64,000 nt of DNA from [Clostridium] viride DSM 6836 (lineage in GTDB: Bacteria > Bacillota > Clostridia > Oscillospirales > Oscillospiraceae), in the NCBI GenBank assembly GCA_000620945.1, contig JHZO01000006.1, forward strand, positions 1 through 64,000. The letters are read 5' to 3'. A program made the translations under genes and the position numbers. Below are positions 53,281 to 61,501 of this stretch, one piece after another (the first letter of the stretch is position 1; each line of letters starts with the position of its first letter). The notes beneath the pieces are model-generated. The model was not told the origin of the DNA. It searched no databases and saw only the letters and a program-made list of their open reading frames with translations.

Positions 53281-53578
53281 CCGATTCCTTTTCCCATTAC
53301 ACTCGACCTTTATGAAAAACAATGAGTTTTTGGCATCCGCTCATCTGAATCTGATACTTACTATACCCGGTACAACTCCCGCATGAGAAAAATCAAGCAA
53401 TTAAGGCTTTTTTATTCATAGTTTGTCCATGGTTTGTTCATAGTGCTCTGTGGCTGATCCATATTCAGTATTCTGTTATTGATGTAATGTTGTACTGACA
53501 ATAAACAGAGCTAAGAAAGCCTTCCAGCTCTGACTGCTGCGATCCACACTTTTATATTGATTTTCCAATGGATCATTC
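53281..53578 (-). repeat. Diverged copy of the relB/rep 3' ends (rep remnant)
   Basis: This block closely matches 57259-57544 with scattered substitutions and small indels. It holds the last codons of a RelB-like gene (plus strand, ending ...GAAAAACAATGA) and the last about 50 codons of a Rep gene (minus strand), frameshifted near LARFMSVQHYTN so that it reads STTLHQ and stops. The rest of that rep gene is missing. The GGDEF-EAL gene ends exactly at its inner edge. Confidence 0.85.
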
Positions 53579-55876
53579 TAAATAGACTTTTTCAAAAACG
53601 TCTGCTGGCACAGGCCGCCCTAGAAGATAGCCTTGCATTTCATCGCATCCCAAAGATGTAAGAATCTTTAATTGTTCTTGGGTTTCTACACCTTCTGCTA
53701 AAACCTTAATTCCAACTGCCTTAGCCATTGATATCGCAGCTTTTACCACGTTAACACCGCTTACATTGTCATAGGATACTTGATCTATTAGAGACTTATC
53801 TATTTTAATTCTATCAAAGTGATATTTGTTTAGGTAGGAAAGAGATGAATATCCGGCTCCGAAATCATCAATGGAAATGGTTAATCCTAGTTTATTCATT
53901 TGCTTAAGAATTACACTTGCCTTATTTCCGTCTGTGATCATGACGCTTTCTGTAAGTTCTGCATCTAACCATTCAGCATTGATACCAGCCTCGTCTAAAG
54001 AAGTCTTCAAAAAGCTAATAAATCCATGATCAATGAACTGCCTAACAGAAACATTAAATCCAATTTTTAAGTTGTTTTGGTATCGCTGATTCCATGCCTG
54101 GGTTTGCTTAAGCGTTTCTTGAATGACCCATTTGCCTATTACTATGATTCTATTAACCTCTTCTGCTATAGGAATAAAAATGTTAGGAGGTATAGAACCA
54201 TGAATTGGATGATTCCAGCGGATGAGTGCCTCTGCTCCGATCAAGGTCATATCTGGTATGGAGAATTGGGGTTGATAGTATAATTCAAAATCTTTTTCCA
54301 CGTCTATTTGTTTTAATAATAGCTCAATTTTACTATTGCGATTAAAATCTTCATCAAAGAGTGGATTATAAAATTGATGTTTGTTATATCCCAGTGACTT
54401 TGCACGATACATAGCAATATCCGCATGCTTCATAAAGGTCTTACGGTTGTTCACCTCTTTTGAGTAAAGGGCAACTCCAATACTAACTGACACGTTAATT
54501 ACTATCTCTCCAAAAGTTATGGGCTCAGAACACAATCTAATGAGATCTGTACATAGTCTTTGAATCTTTTTCTTTGTATAGCTACCTGCTATCAAGATTG
54601 CACATTCATCTCCACTTAGTCTGGATATTACAGCACCATACTGATTCCACTCTAACAGCCTATTTGATAGCGCAATCAAAACTTTATCCCCCATATCATG
54701 ACCAAAACTATCATTAATAGTTTTAAATCTGTCTATGTCAATAATCATAATTGCCAATGTATCATTTGGAGAATAAGAGCCAATGGTTTTATCTACGCAA
54801 AGATAAAAGTAGGACCTATTATAAAGGGGTGTTAATGTATCTCGATTGACTAGCAGGCTTAGCTCCGCAACCTGTTCCTCCACACGCTTTTCAAGCAGCT
54901 CATTCATTTGCCTTTCCTTCAAAAGCAAGCTCTCATTCTGAATAGATAGCTGAACATATTTACTTGCTACACGATATAAAAAGATTAGGATAACAAAAAG
55001 CAGGATATCTGTTGTCTTTATACTAACTTCTATAGCACTTATCTTCAAATAAAACACGGCAAGTGGAAAGATAAATAAGTATAGCCAAGCATTTGTACTG
55101 CCTATATTCGTAACCGTTGTGGAAGAATAAGCCGACCTTTTTTTTAAATCGACCTTATACAGCACTCCAAATGCAATAACTTGTAAGCTTAAAATATAAC
55201 AAAAGTCAATCAGTGAATTTGAAAAATAAACGTTATGAAAATCTGTATAATAAAATAATATGTCAATAAAACAAAACAACAAAATTCCAAAGAATATTAC
55301 TTTATCGTGGAAAGCAACCTTTCCAGAACGTATTGAAAATAGCCAAGAAAGCACTCCAATAGCTAAAATCATATCAAATATTATGGATAACATACTTGTA
55401 ACACCGGAGCCCAGCATTTCTCGGATAATAATAAGATCTTTATTAAAGAAGGCAATCCAAACAAGTAAAATACTCATAGTGCCAATAAAGAAAGAATCAA
55501 GATATAATTGTACAGAATTCCATTTACTTGAATGTTGATAGGTAAACATAAAGAAAGATAAAAGTAGACAAAGATTTGTAATAAAGTAGATGCTACAAAC
55601 TAAAATATCTGTTGAGGCATCTATTTGATTCATTTCTAAGAATGCCCAGTAAATTTCTCCAACTCCCCAAGCAAAGCTCGAAATAGATAAAATTAGAAAG
55701 TTGATATATTTAGTCTTAACATAACAATACAATAGAATACCCATAGCTACAAGTGCATTTATGGGCAGGAGAGAATTACTCCAATATTGATTTTGTAGTA
55801 ATACGGAAGCTAATACAAAGCTGAGAGGAACCAAGCTAGTAAAATACTTAAGGATTGATTTGCTTGTAACTTTCAT
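53573..55876 (-). CDS. Membrane GGDEF-EAL protein, probable c-di-GMP phosphodiesterase
   Basis: A 767-residue protein. About eight hydrophobic helices fill residues 1-310 as an integral sensor, followed by a short coiled coil (NELLEKRVEEQVAELS). The GGDEF domain (about 345-505) carries LSGDECAIL, a degenerate signature, so cyclase activity is doubtful. The EAL domain (about 515-765) keeps GAEALIRWNHP, ELTESVM, DDFGAGYSSLSYL, KIDKSLID and EGVETQEQ, all catalytic positions. It likely hydrolyses c-di-GMP. Its stop codon falls in the edge of the rep-remnant repeat. Confidence 0.9.
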   Translation of the reverse strand: MKVTSKSILKYFTSLVPLSFVLASVLLQNQYWSNSLLPINALVAMGILLYCYVKTKYINFLILSISSFAWGVGEIYWAFLEMNQIDASTDILVCSIYFITNLCLLLSFFMFTYQHSSKWNSVQLYLDSFFIGTMSILLVWIAFFNKDLIIIREMLGSGVTSMLSIIFDMILAIGVLSWLFSIRSGKVAFHDKVIFFGILLFCFIDILFYYTDFHNVYFSNSLIDFCYILSLQVIAFGVLYKVDLKKRSAYSSTTVTNIGSTNAWLYLFIFPLAVFYLKISAIEVSIKTTDILLFVILIFLYRVASKYVQLSIQNESLLLKERQMNELLEKRVEEQVAELSLLVNRDTLTPLYNRSYFYLCVDKTIGSYSPNDTLAIMIIDIDRFKTINDSFGHDMGDKVLIALSNRLLEWNQYGAVISRLSGDECAILIAGSYTKKKIQRLCTDLIRLCSEPITFGEIVINVSVSIGVALYSKEVNNRKTFMKHADIAMYRAKSLGYNKHQFYNPLFDEDFNRNSKIELLLKQIDVEKDFELYYQPQFSIPDMTLIGAEALIRWNHPIHGSIPPNIFIPIAEEVNRIIVIGKWVIQETLKQTQAWNQRYQNNLKIGFNVSVRQFIDHGFISFLKTSLDEAGINAEWLDAELTESVMITDGNKASVILKQMNKLGLTISIDDFGAGYSSLSYLNKYHFDRIKIDKSLIDQVSYDNVSGVNVVKAAISMAKAVGIKVLAEGVETQEQLKILTSLGCDEMQGYLLGRPVPADVFEKVYLE

Positions 55877-56083
55877 GAAAACACTCCAAAAAGAAATATG
55901 GAAACCTTTCGGGGTTTAGAAGAATTGTTTTGAAGGTTCCCTTAATTTGCTCATAATATGAGCGTCAAGGTTAAACCGTAATTATAAAAGCTTTGGATTA
56001 TTATACACGATACTACAACATATACAATGTCTAACTATAAGAATAAAACCTAATAATTGATAATTGGTATGCATCCAAAAACC

Positions 56084-56122
56084 TTGCAGCATAATGCTTG
56101 CAGGGTTTTCCTTGATATTGGC
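56084..56122 (+). repeat. Possible third, diverged relative of the rpsI terminator repeat
   Basis: AAAACCTTGCAGCATAATGC followed by TTGCAGGGTTTTCC aligns with the 39777/45129 repeat with several differences, identical in the 3' arm TTGCAGGGTTTTC. It lies between the GGDEF-EAL and Fic genes in a 370-base gap without other genes. Confidence 0.4.
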
Positions 56123-56246
56123 AAACGAATATTGGAATAAAATTGGTATAGATTTTGGCGGCAATCAGCTTGGGATTTTTGGAAGTATGTTGCGGGTTAA
56201 AACTTGAATTGTTATACTATTAAGAGGAAAGGCTGGTATTGAACCA

Positions 56247-57041
56247 ATGAAAAAAGAAGCTCTTTTCGAAAGGATAGACCAATATAAGGAAATAGTACGT
56301 GACCGCCGTTGGATGACCCAAGACGAGGTCAAGGAACTGGACGCCTATTTCCGCATCGGATTGACATACAGCTCAAATGCTTTGGAGGGCAATTCGCTGA
56401 CGCTTTTGGAAACAAAGGTACTGTTGGAAGATGGCATTACCGTGGGCGGGAAACCCATTCGTGACTGTTATGAAGCCACGGGCCATGCGAAAGCCTACGA
56501 TTTCATGTTGGACCAGGCACGGGGTCAGGAGTTTGTGCTTACAGAAGAAGTCATTCTGCGACTGCACTATCTATTCTCTAGCGGTATAAATGCCGATCGT
56601 GCCGGGACATACCGCTCTGGACAGGTATTTATCACCGGGACGGAATTTGTTCCACCTGCAGCAGAAGAGATTCCCATGCTCATGAAGCAGTTTGTAGCTG
56701 AGCTGAATGAAAAAAGGGATGTGCTACATCCTATCCACTTTGCAGCCTATGCACACCGCCGTTTAGTGGACATCCACCCATTCCAAGACGGCAACGGCCG
56801 TACGGCACGACTTCTAATGAACTTGATTCTGGTGAACAAGGGTTACTGTATCGTATCTATCCCACCAATTCTGCACTATGATTACATCACTGCATTACAG
56901 CAGGCGCAACGCAGCAAGGCGCCGTCAGATGATGCATTCATCTGTTTGATTGGAGAATGTGAGCTAGAAGCACAGCGAGACTACTGTCGCATGTTTCATA
57001 TTAAGCTGCCGACGCACGTCAAGAATCAAAATGAACAATAA
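56247..57041 (+). CDS. Fic-domain protein (AMPylase-type)
   Basis: 264 residues. The Fic core is H177-PFQDGNGRT186, which transfers AMP or a related nucleotide to a hydroxyl of a target protein. S42-S-N-A-L-E47-G is the inhibitory-helix motif (S/T)xxxE(G/N) located before the core, so this is a class II, self-inhibited Fic protein. HPIHFAAYAHRRLVDI precedes the core. No separate antitoxin of the FicT type is needed. It is less AT-rich than its neighbours, suggesting separate acquisition. Its end overlaps the RelB-like gene by 11 bases. Confidence 0.92.
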   Translation: MKKEALFERIDQYKEIVRDRRWMTQDEVKELDAYFRIGLTYSSNALEGNSLTLLETKVLLEDGITVGGKPIRDCYEATGHAKAYDFMLDQARGQEFVLTEEVILRLHYLFSSGINADRAGTYRSGQVFITGTEFVPPAAEEIPMLMKQFVAELNEKRDVLHPIHFAAYAHRRLVDIHPFQDGNGRTARLLMNLILVNKGYCIVSIPPILHYDYITALQQAQRSKAPSDDAFICLIGECELEAQRDYCRMFHIKLPTHVKNQNEQ

Positions 57042-57303
57042 AATGCAACATAGAAAACACCAGTTTTCCGCAACTACTCTAAACTATGTTAAGGACGTGG
57101 TTCTCTTGGAGAATACAAAATCCCAAAAAGATGACGTAATGCTTACCATCACGGTTGATCGAGAAGCCAAGGAAGCGGCTGAGAGAGTATGTAAGGAACT
57201 TGGGTTGACTCTTAATGATGCAATTAACTTGTTCTTAAAGCAAGTAATCATTCAAAGGTCGATTACTTTTCCCATTACACTCGACCGTTATGAAAAACAA
57301 TGA
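57031..57303 (+). CDS. RelB/DinJ-type antitoxin-like protein
   Basis: 90 residues; from about residue 37 it is a classic ribbon-helix-helix RelB/DinJ N-terminus (MLTITVDREAKEAAERVCKE, LGLTLNDAINLFLKQVI) followed by RSITFPI. The first 36 residues are atypical, so the true start may be ATG 57139. No RelE/YafQ toxin gene is adjacent, so it is an orphan antitoxin. It overlaps the fic gene end and faces the rep gene 66 bases away. Its 3' end is duplicated at 53281. Confidence 0.8.
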   Translation: MNNKMQHRKHQFSATTLNYVKDVVLLENTKSQKDDVMLTITVDREAKEAAERVCKELGLTLNDAINLFLKQVIIQRSITFPITLDRYEKQ

Positions 57304-57369
57304 GTTTTTGACATCCGCTCGTCTGAATCTGATTCTTACTATATCCGGCAAAACTTCGGCATGGAAAAA

Positions 57370-58386
57370 TCAGGCGATTAAGGCTTTGTTATTCATAGTT
57401 TGTTCATAGTACTCTGTGGCTGATCCATATTCAGTTATTCCATTGTTGGTGTAATGTTGTACTGACATAAACCGAGCTAAGAAAGCCATCCAGCTTTGAC
57501 TGCTGCGATCCACACTTGTATATTGATTTTTCAGTGGATCATTGCTAATCACGATAACCTTCGTATAACAGGCTACCTTATTGCCATAACGGGCTGGCAG
57601 TTCTAGTGGATACCCCTCCATATAGGTTAACATGTTTGAAAAAGGCATAGCATTTTCTCCGTTCTTACCGGCACGAAATTCATCAAAGACAAGGACATCT
57701 TGACCCCTGTAGCCATCAAATGGATGAGCAGTCAGACCATAACTGGTAATTCGATACACATTTTCTGCACCATACTTCTTTATAATGTCGCTAGTCTTTC
57801 CTGTACGGGTATCGCCATAAATGTATGTACACTCTACATGGCGGTTTGTATGCCCATACTTTTCTTTCAAAAATTCTTGCCGGATTTCATCCAGTGCTTT
57901 CATTTTAGATATAAAGCTAGGATATATCTGGACAATCTCTAAGTTCGATTTACCAGTTCTTATTAAGTCTAGGACTGAAAGTCTCATTTTCTTTTTCCTC
58001 CTGCGTTTGACTTCGGGACGCTTTCCGTACTCCCAAAATGTCTTTTTCTGATTTGTGGATGCTTTTTCTGTGTTAGACCACTTTCCGTCTTTCTGAATGT
58101 AGGCAATACATTCATCATGATTGCCCTCTGATTTTTCAATGTGAGCACTTGGAAAGTGGTTTTGAATTGTGGAAAACCGAATTGAGTTTTTCAAACTTAG
58201 ATAGATATGAACGTGCTCTGTACCACATTCCCCGGTCTCATAGCAGTAGCAACCGTATATCAACGATTTCATTTTTTTGATCATTGATTTAAGTTTATGT
58301 GGTGTATAGCCATACGTTTTAGGGTTTTCAATGGTTAGGAAAATCCTTCTCATTGTTTTTAAGGGCAACTTATTGTTTTTAGTCAC
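57370..58386 (-). CDS. rep: CRESS-type replication initiator: HUH endonuclease plus SF3 helicase
   Basis: 338 residues. Motif I RRIFLTIENP (13-22), motif II H58-V-H60 in GTEHVHIYL, and motif III Y96-IQK99 are the rolling-circle HUH endonuclease set with a single tyrosine. The SF3 helicase follows: Walker A G191-DTRTGKT198, Walker B VLVFDE (231-236), motif C KVIVISN (276-282). This order and size match Rep of circular ssDNA viruses and related bacterial/phytoplasma plasmids; ordinary firmicute RCR plasmid Reps lack the helicase. It nicks an origin and unwinds DNA. ACAACAAAAACTCC lies upstream without a strong ribosome site. All motifs look intact. Confidence 0.9.
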   Translation of the reverse strand: MTKNNKLPLKTMRRIFLTIENPKTYGYTPHKLKSMIKKMKSLIYGCYCYETGECGTEHVHIYLSLKNSIRFSTIQNHFPSAHIEKSEGNHDECIAYIQKDGKWSNTEKASTNQKKTFWEYGKRPEVKRRRKKKMRLSVLDLIRTGKSNLEIVQIYPSFISKMKALDEIRQEFLKEKYGHTNRHVECTYIYGDTRTGKTSDIIKKYGAENVYRITSYGLTAHPFDGYRGQDVLVFDEFRAGKNGENAMPFSNMLTYMEGYPLELPARYGNKVACYTKVIVISNDPLKNQYTSVDRSSQSWMAFLARFMSVQHYTNNGITEYGSATEYYEQTMNNKALIA

Positions 58387-58539
58387 AACAAAAACTCCTT
58401 TTTACTTTTGTATTAAGAAGCAATAACAGTAAAACAATTTGCAACATTTTAATTGTAAGTAAATAGATTAACCCCTTGAATATCAATCGATTCATTATCA
58501 TTTCTCAGGTTCAATTGCAGCATGTTTCATAAAACAAGG

Positions 58540-58548
58540 GTAATACTA
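58540..58548 (-). promoter_or_regulatory. Candidate rolling-circle origin nonanucleotide TAGTATTAC
   Basis: On the minus strand, 154 bases before the rep start, stands TAGTATTAC, the nonamer cleaved by Rep in circoviruses and nanoviruses. A convincing flanking stem was not seen. The surrounding 58387-58760 interval has no supported gene. Confidence 0.45.
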
Positions 58549-58760
58549 CGGATTTGCTATCTTTCAGCTGTTTTCGCTTCTGATATATATTTTATTCTCT
58601 TTTCCGAAATTTTATTATCAAATAGTCTGTTATACGTTATTACGGAATTTAGATTGGTTCAGGGTAAGGTACATCTACGAAACAAAAGAACTCGCCGTCA
58701 TTAGCCGAGTATCCATAAGTAAGTATATGGTATGAGCAGTCGCCAACCGAATGTAGTCAG

Positions 58761-58789
58761 AACCCCTGAGAAATTTCCTTCGGGGTTTC
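58761..58789 (+). terminator. Hairpin terminator in the intergenic region
   Basis: AACCCCTGAG/CTTCGGGGTT with a TTTC loop, followed by TCTTC. No upstream gene is supported on this strand; 58790-59151 contains nothing recognisable. Confidence 0.45.
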
Positions 58790-59151
58790 TTCATGTTATT
58801 TCGCAATAATTCAGCAATCTCTTCTATTGTCATATTTTTCTCAAACCTTTTATGTTAGCTAAGTCAGTACATCTCCTTATGGTGGTGATTCCATGTCCAT
58901 CTCTATAAGGTTTGCATAAGTAATACAAAATGAGAGTCTTAACATTTTAGTTGAGACTCTCATTTTTAATATACATGTTAGATAGTTCCTAAAGCTTGCA
59001 AATGGTAAAAACGGGTGCGTCCATTCCCCACAGCTACAAATTCTTCAAGTTTTAAAATGTTTTATATAAAATTCAGAGAATAATACCCATAGGTCAAATC
59101 AATTAGAGCGATACAGTTTTACCCTAGAATATAATTAAAGGTTTATCAGTT

Positions 59152-60024
59152 TTAATCCTTAGATATTCCATATCCCTCAGGTGCAGGAATAGCTTTTTCA
59201 GATGCACGGCTAACAGCCTCCCATTCCTCCCAAGTAGCTATCCGTGCCTTTAAGGTGTCCATCGCTAAATCGTAAACCATGCTACCAAGGATAAGCCGCA
59301 GAGGAGGATTACTACTAGCTACTAATTTCATAAGGGCTTCCGCTGCCAAGGAAGGATCACTATCTACCGAACCTTCGGAATACAGTTTAGCCAGTTCTTC
59401 ACGAAGTGTCCCGTATGAATCTAGTGGATTGCTGTAGTTCATCGAAATATACAAATCCGTCCAATAGCCTCCTGGTTCTACCATGGTAAGTTTCACTCCG
59501 AAATGTTCAGCTTCTTTAGCTAAAGCTTCACTCATTCCCTCCAGAGCAAACTTACTTGCACTGTAAATGCCAGACATCGGACCTGAAATAATGGCACCAA
59601 TACTAGTAATCTGTATTATATGTCCAGAATGCTGACACCTTAAATAGGGCATCACAGCCTGGCAGACCCAAAGGGCTCCAAAAAAGTTTGTATCCATCAT
59701 TTTTCGAGCATCGAATTCGCTCAGTTCCTCAATCATTCCTAACGTCATGATGCCAGCATTATTAACAACAATATCAAGCCTGCCAAAATGTTCAATTGCT
59801 GTTTTAACCGTAGAAAAAACAGCCTCCCTATCTGTAACATCGAGGCTTAATGACAGCAAGGTCTCTTGATACGTATCTTTTAGCTCTTCCAATTTGTCAA
59901 TAGTTCTTGCAACTGCTACAACTTTATCCCCGGCTTTCAAGGCAGCACATGTGAAAGCATAACCAAGTCCCTTACTAGCTCCAGTAATAAACCATACTCG
60001 TTTATTTTCAACATTAATAATCAT
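59152..60024 (-). CDS. Short-chain dehydrogenase/reductase (SDR)
   Basis: A 290-residue classical SDR. TGASKGLGYAF is the NAD(P)-binding TGxxxGxG motif, NNAGI the following structural motif, and the catalytic triad is S in ITSIGAI with Y and K in YSASKFALEG. PGGYWTD follows. The substrate is unknown; relatives act on ketones, alcohols or sugars. AAAGGAGAATATCT precedes the ATG. It is flanked by a hairpin and the MITE-like element upstream. Confidence 0.92.
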   Translation of the reverse strand: MIINVENKRVWFITGASKGLGYAFTCAALKAGDKVVAVARTIDKLEELKDTYQETLLSLSLDVTDREAVFSTVKTAIEHFGRLDIVVNNAGIMTLGMIEELSEFDARKMMDTNFFGALWVCQAVMPYLRCQHSGHIIQITSIGAIISGPMSGIYSASKFALEGMSEALAKEAEHFGVKLTMVEPGGYWTDLYISMNYSNPLDSYGTLREELAKLYSEGSVDSDPSLAAEALMKLVASSNPPLRLILGSMVYDLAMDTLKARIATWEEWEAVSRASEKAIPAPEGYGISKD

Positions 60025-60132
60025 AGATATTCTCCTTTACTATTTTTCTTTAATAATTGTTCAACATTGGAACGAAGCAGTGTCAATCCACTCTTATCTA
60101 GCGCATTTTGAAACACCCTTTCAAGTGAAAAA

Positions 60133-60158
60133 AGCACAGGCAGTTTTCTGCCTGTGCT
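60133..60158. other. 11-bp perfect hairpin next to the MITE-like element
   Basis: AGCACAGGCAG-TTTT-CTGCCTGTGCT with A and T on the flanks; it may be a terminator for minus-strand transcription entering from 60300 or part of the adjacent element. Confidence 0.55.
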
Positions 60159-60162
60159 AAAT

Positions 60163-60300
60163 ATAATCGGGAAAAGCGTGTCATATTAGTCCATAAATAC
60201 AAATACAAAACCTACCATTCCATACAATAGGAACGGTTTCATTTGTTATGACACATATAACATACAAGGTATCACGTATGGACAGACTTATCCCGATTAT
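60163..60300. mobile_element. MITE-like element, 138 bp with terminal inverted repeats
   Basis: It starts ATAATCGGGAAAAGCGTGTC and its other end, read inverted, is ATAATCGGGATAAGTCTGTC. A second inner inverted pair is GTGTCATA (60178) and TATGACAC (60247), so the whole element can fold on itself. It encodes nothing. The parent transposase is not in the window. Confidence 0.65.
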
Positions 60301-60718
60301 CTGCTATAGGCAGATTTATATAGAATACTGCATTTAATTGCAACGTTCTCTTTATCGGGAAAAAATCAACACACGTAACCCCTCCATTCAAGTTGTATAT
60401 TCAAAAAATAACATATGAATTCTTGAAAGTCAATGCATGCTTTTCGGTAGGATAGTTATACAAAACAGAAAGCAACATATGAGACATTTAATTTAAAACC
60501 GTCTATGTAACGAGGTTCTATATACTTTTCAAAAACCTTAATGTTATCACTTGATTTCTTGCGATGCTTTCATTGTAAATACCATCAGTGCAGACAGTTT
60601 CACTTATAGCCTTCTTAAAGGCTTCATGCCCTTTACAAGCAAAAAACAAACATCCCTCTACATACTTCGTAAAATGTCGTTTCTATATTGGACCACTTTT
60701 CTTCCTCCTATCCTAATT

Positions 60719-60830
60719 CAATGTAAACTGCTCTGCGAGTGCATGTTGAATAGACAGTCGATCAAGCGAATCCTCAACCCTTCCAATGCGTTTACGGAGA
60801 CGAGTCTTGTCTAAGTTCAAAACCTTCTCG
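60719..60830 (-). pseudogene. Short relic reading frame
   Basis: On the minus strand a frame reads VLNLDKTRLRKRIGRVEDSL and continues to AEQFTLN, then stop. It is protein-like (charged, helical) but has no start, ribosome site or recognised family. The rest of 60301-61204 has no gene other than the integrase fragment at 60967. Confidence 0.3.
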
Positions 60831-60966
60831 CATAGTACTTGACTGGAGCACGGCAGGCCACAGCCGGCGGCCAGAATATTTATAATATATTAGTAAATCT
60901 CTAAATAAACGCAAAATCCTTTCTACCCTGTTGACGATTCGAGTGATAGTCAAAACTGACCGCTAG

Positions 60967-61035
60967 GTTCGCAAGTACGAAAACTACAATGCATCCAGGG
61001 ATTTTACGGGGCGTCGATTAAAAAAGATGAATTGA
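60967..61035 (+). pseudogene. Integrase N-terminal fragment
   Basis: VRKYENYNASRDFTGRRLKK resembles VRKYDSFKPSKGLNERQLKK of the intact integrase at 61502 and is bounded by stop codons. A relic of a related integrase sits about 240 bases upstream of the active one's excisionase. Confidence 0.5.
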
Positions 61036-61204
61036 ACCTAAATTAGCGGATTTTGTGAACGTTTTGTAAACACATTCGAAAAAACGCTAAAATTGCTAAT
61101 AAAAATTTTTCTTTTGGCATCCCATATAAGTAGCAAACACTAGGAGCGACCAAATTAAGGTTGGTTACCCTTCTTAATTCAAACATAGAAAAGGAGTTTT
61201 ACCC

Positions 61205-61486
61205 ATGAACCAGAGTCAACAAAACCTTAAATCGATAAGCGCTATAGCGAAAACCATCGTGTTACCAGAAAACTGTTCAAAAGGAGATTTTTCAAGTCTG
61301 AACCAAACCATTCCCACCATGATGACAATCCGTGAGGTAGCTAAAACCGGTCTCATGTGCGAATATACACTTCGTGCATTAGTAAAGCAAGGCAAGGTGC
61401 CCTGTGTTAAGGCAGGGGTAAAGGTACTTATTAACTTTGAGCTGTTTTGCGAGCAATTGAACAATCCGCAGCAGCTTTGTTCTTAA
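61205..61486 (+). CDS. xis: Excisionase-like DNA-binding protein
   Basis: 93 residues; MTIREVAKTGLMCEYTLRALVKQGKVPCVKAGVKVLINFE is a MerR/excisionase-type winged helix as found in Tn916-like and ICE excisionases. AAAAGGAG precedes the ATG. The integrase gene begins 15 bases after the stop, the usual xis-int pair. It probably bends attachment-site DNA to direct excision. Residues 1-38 are a variable tail. Confidence 0.82.
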   Translation: MNQSQQNLKSISAIAKTIVLPENCSKGDFSSLNQTIPTMMTIREVAKTGLMCEYTLRALVKQGKVPCVKAGVKVLINFELFCEQLNNPQQLCS

Positions 61487-61501
61487 TGGGAGGTGTTGAT
61501 C

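Noticed and set aside
60551-60814. 87-codon plus-strand frame
   Set aside because: No ribosome site; the opposite strand reads more like protein (a relic frame), so this was not listed as a gene.
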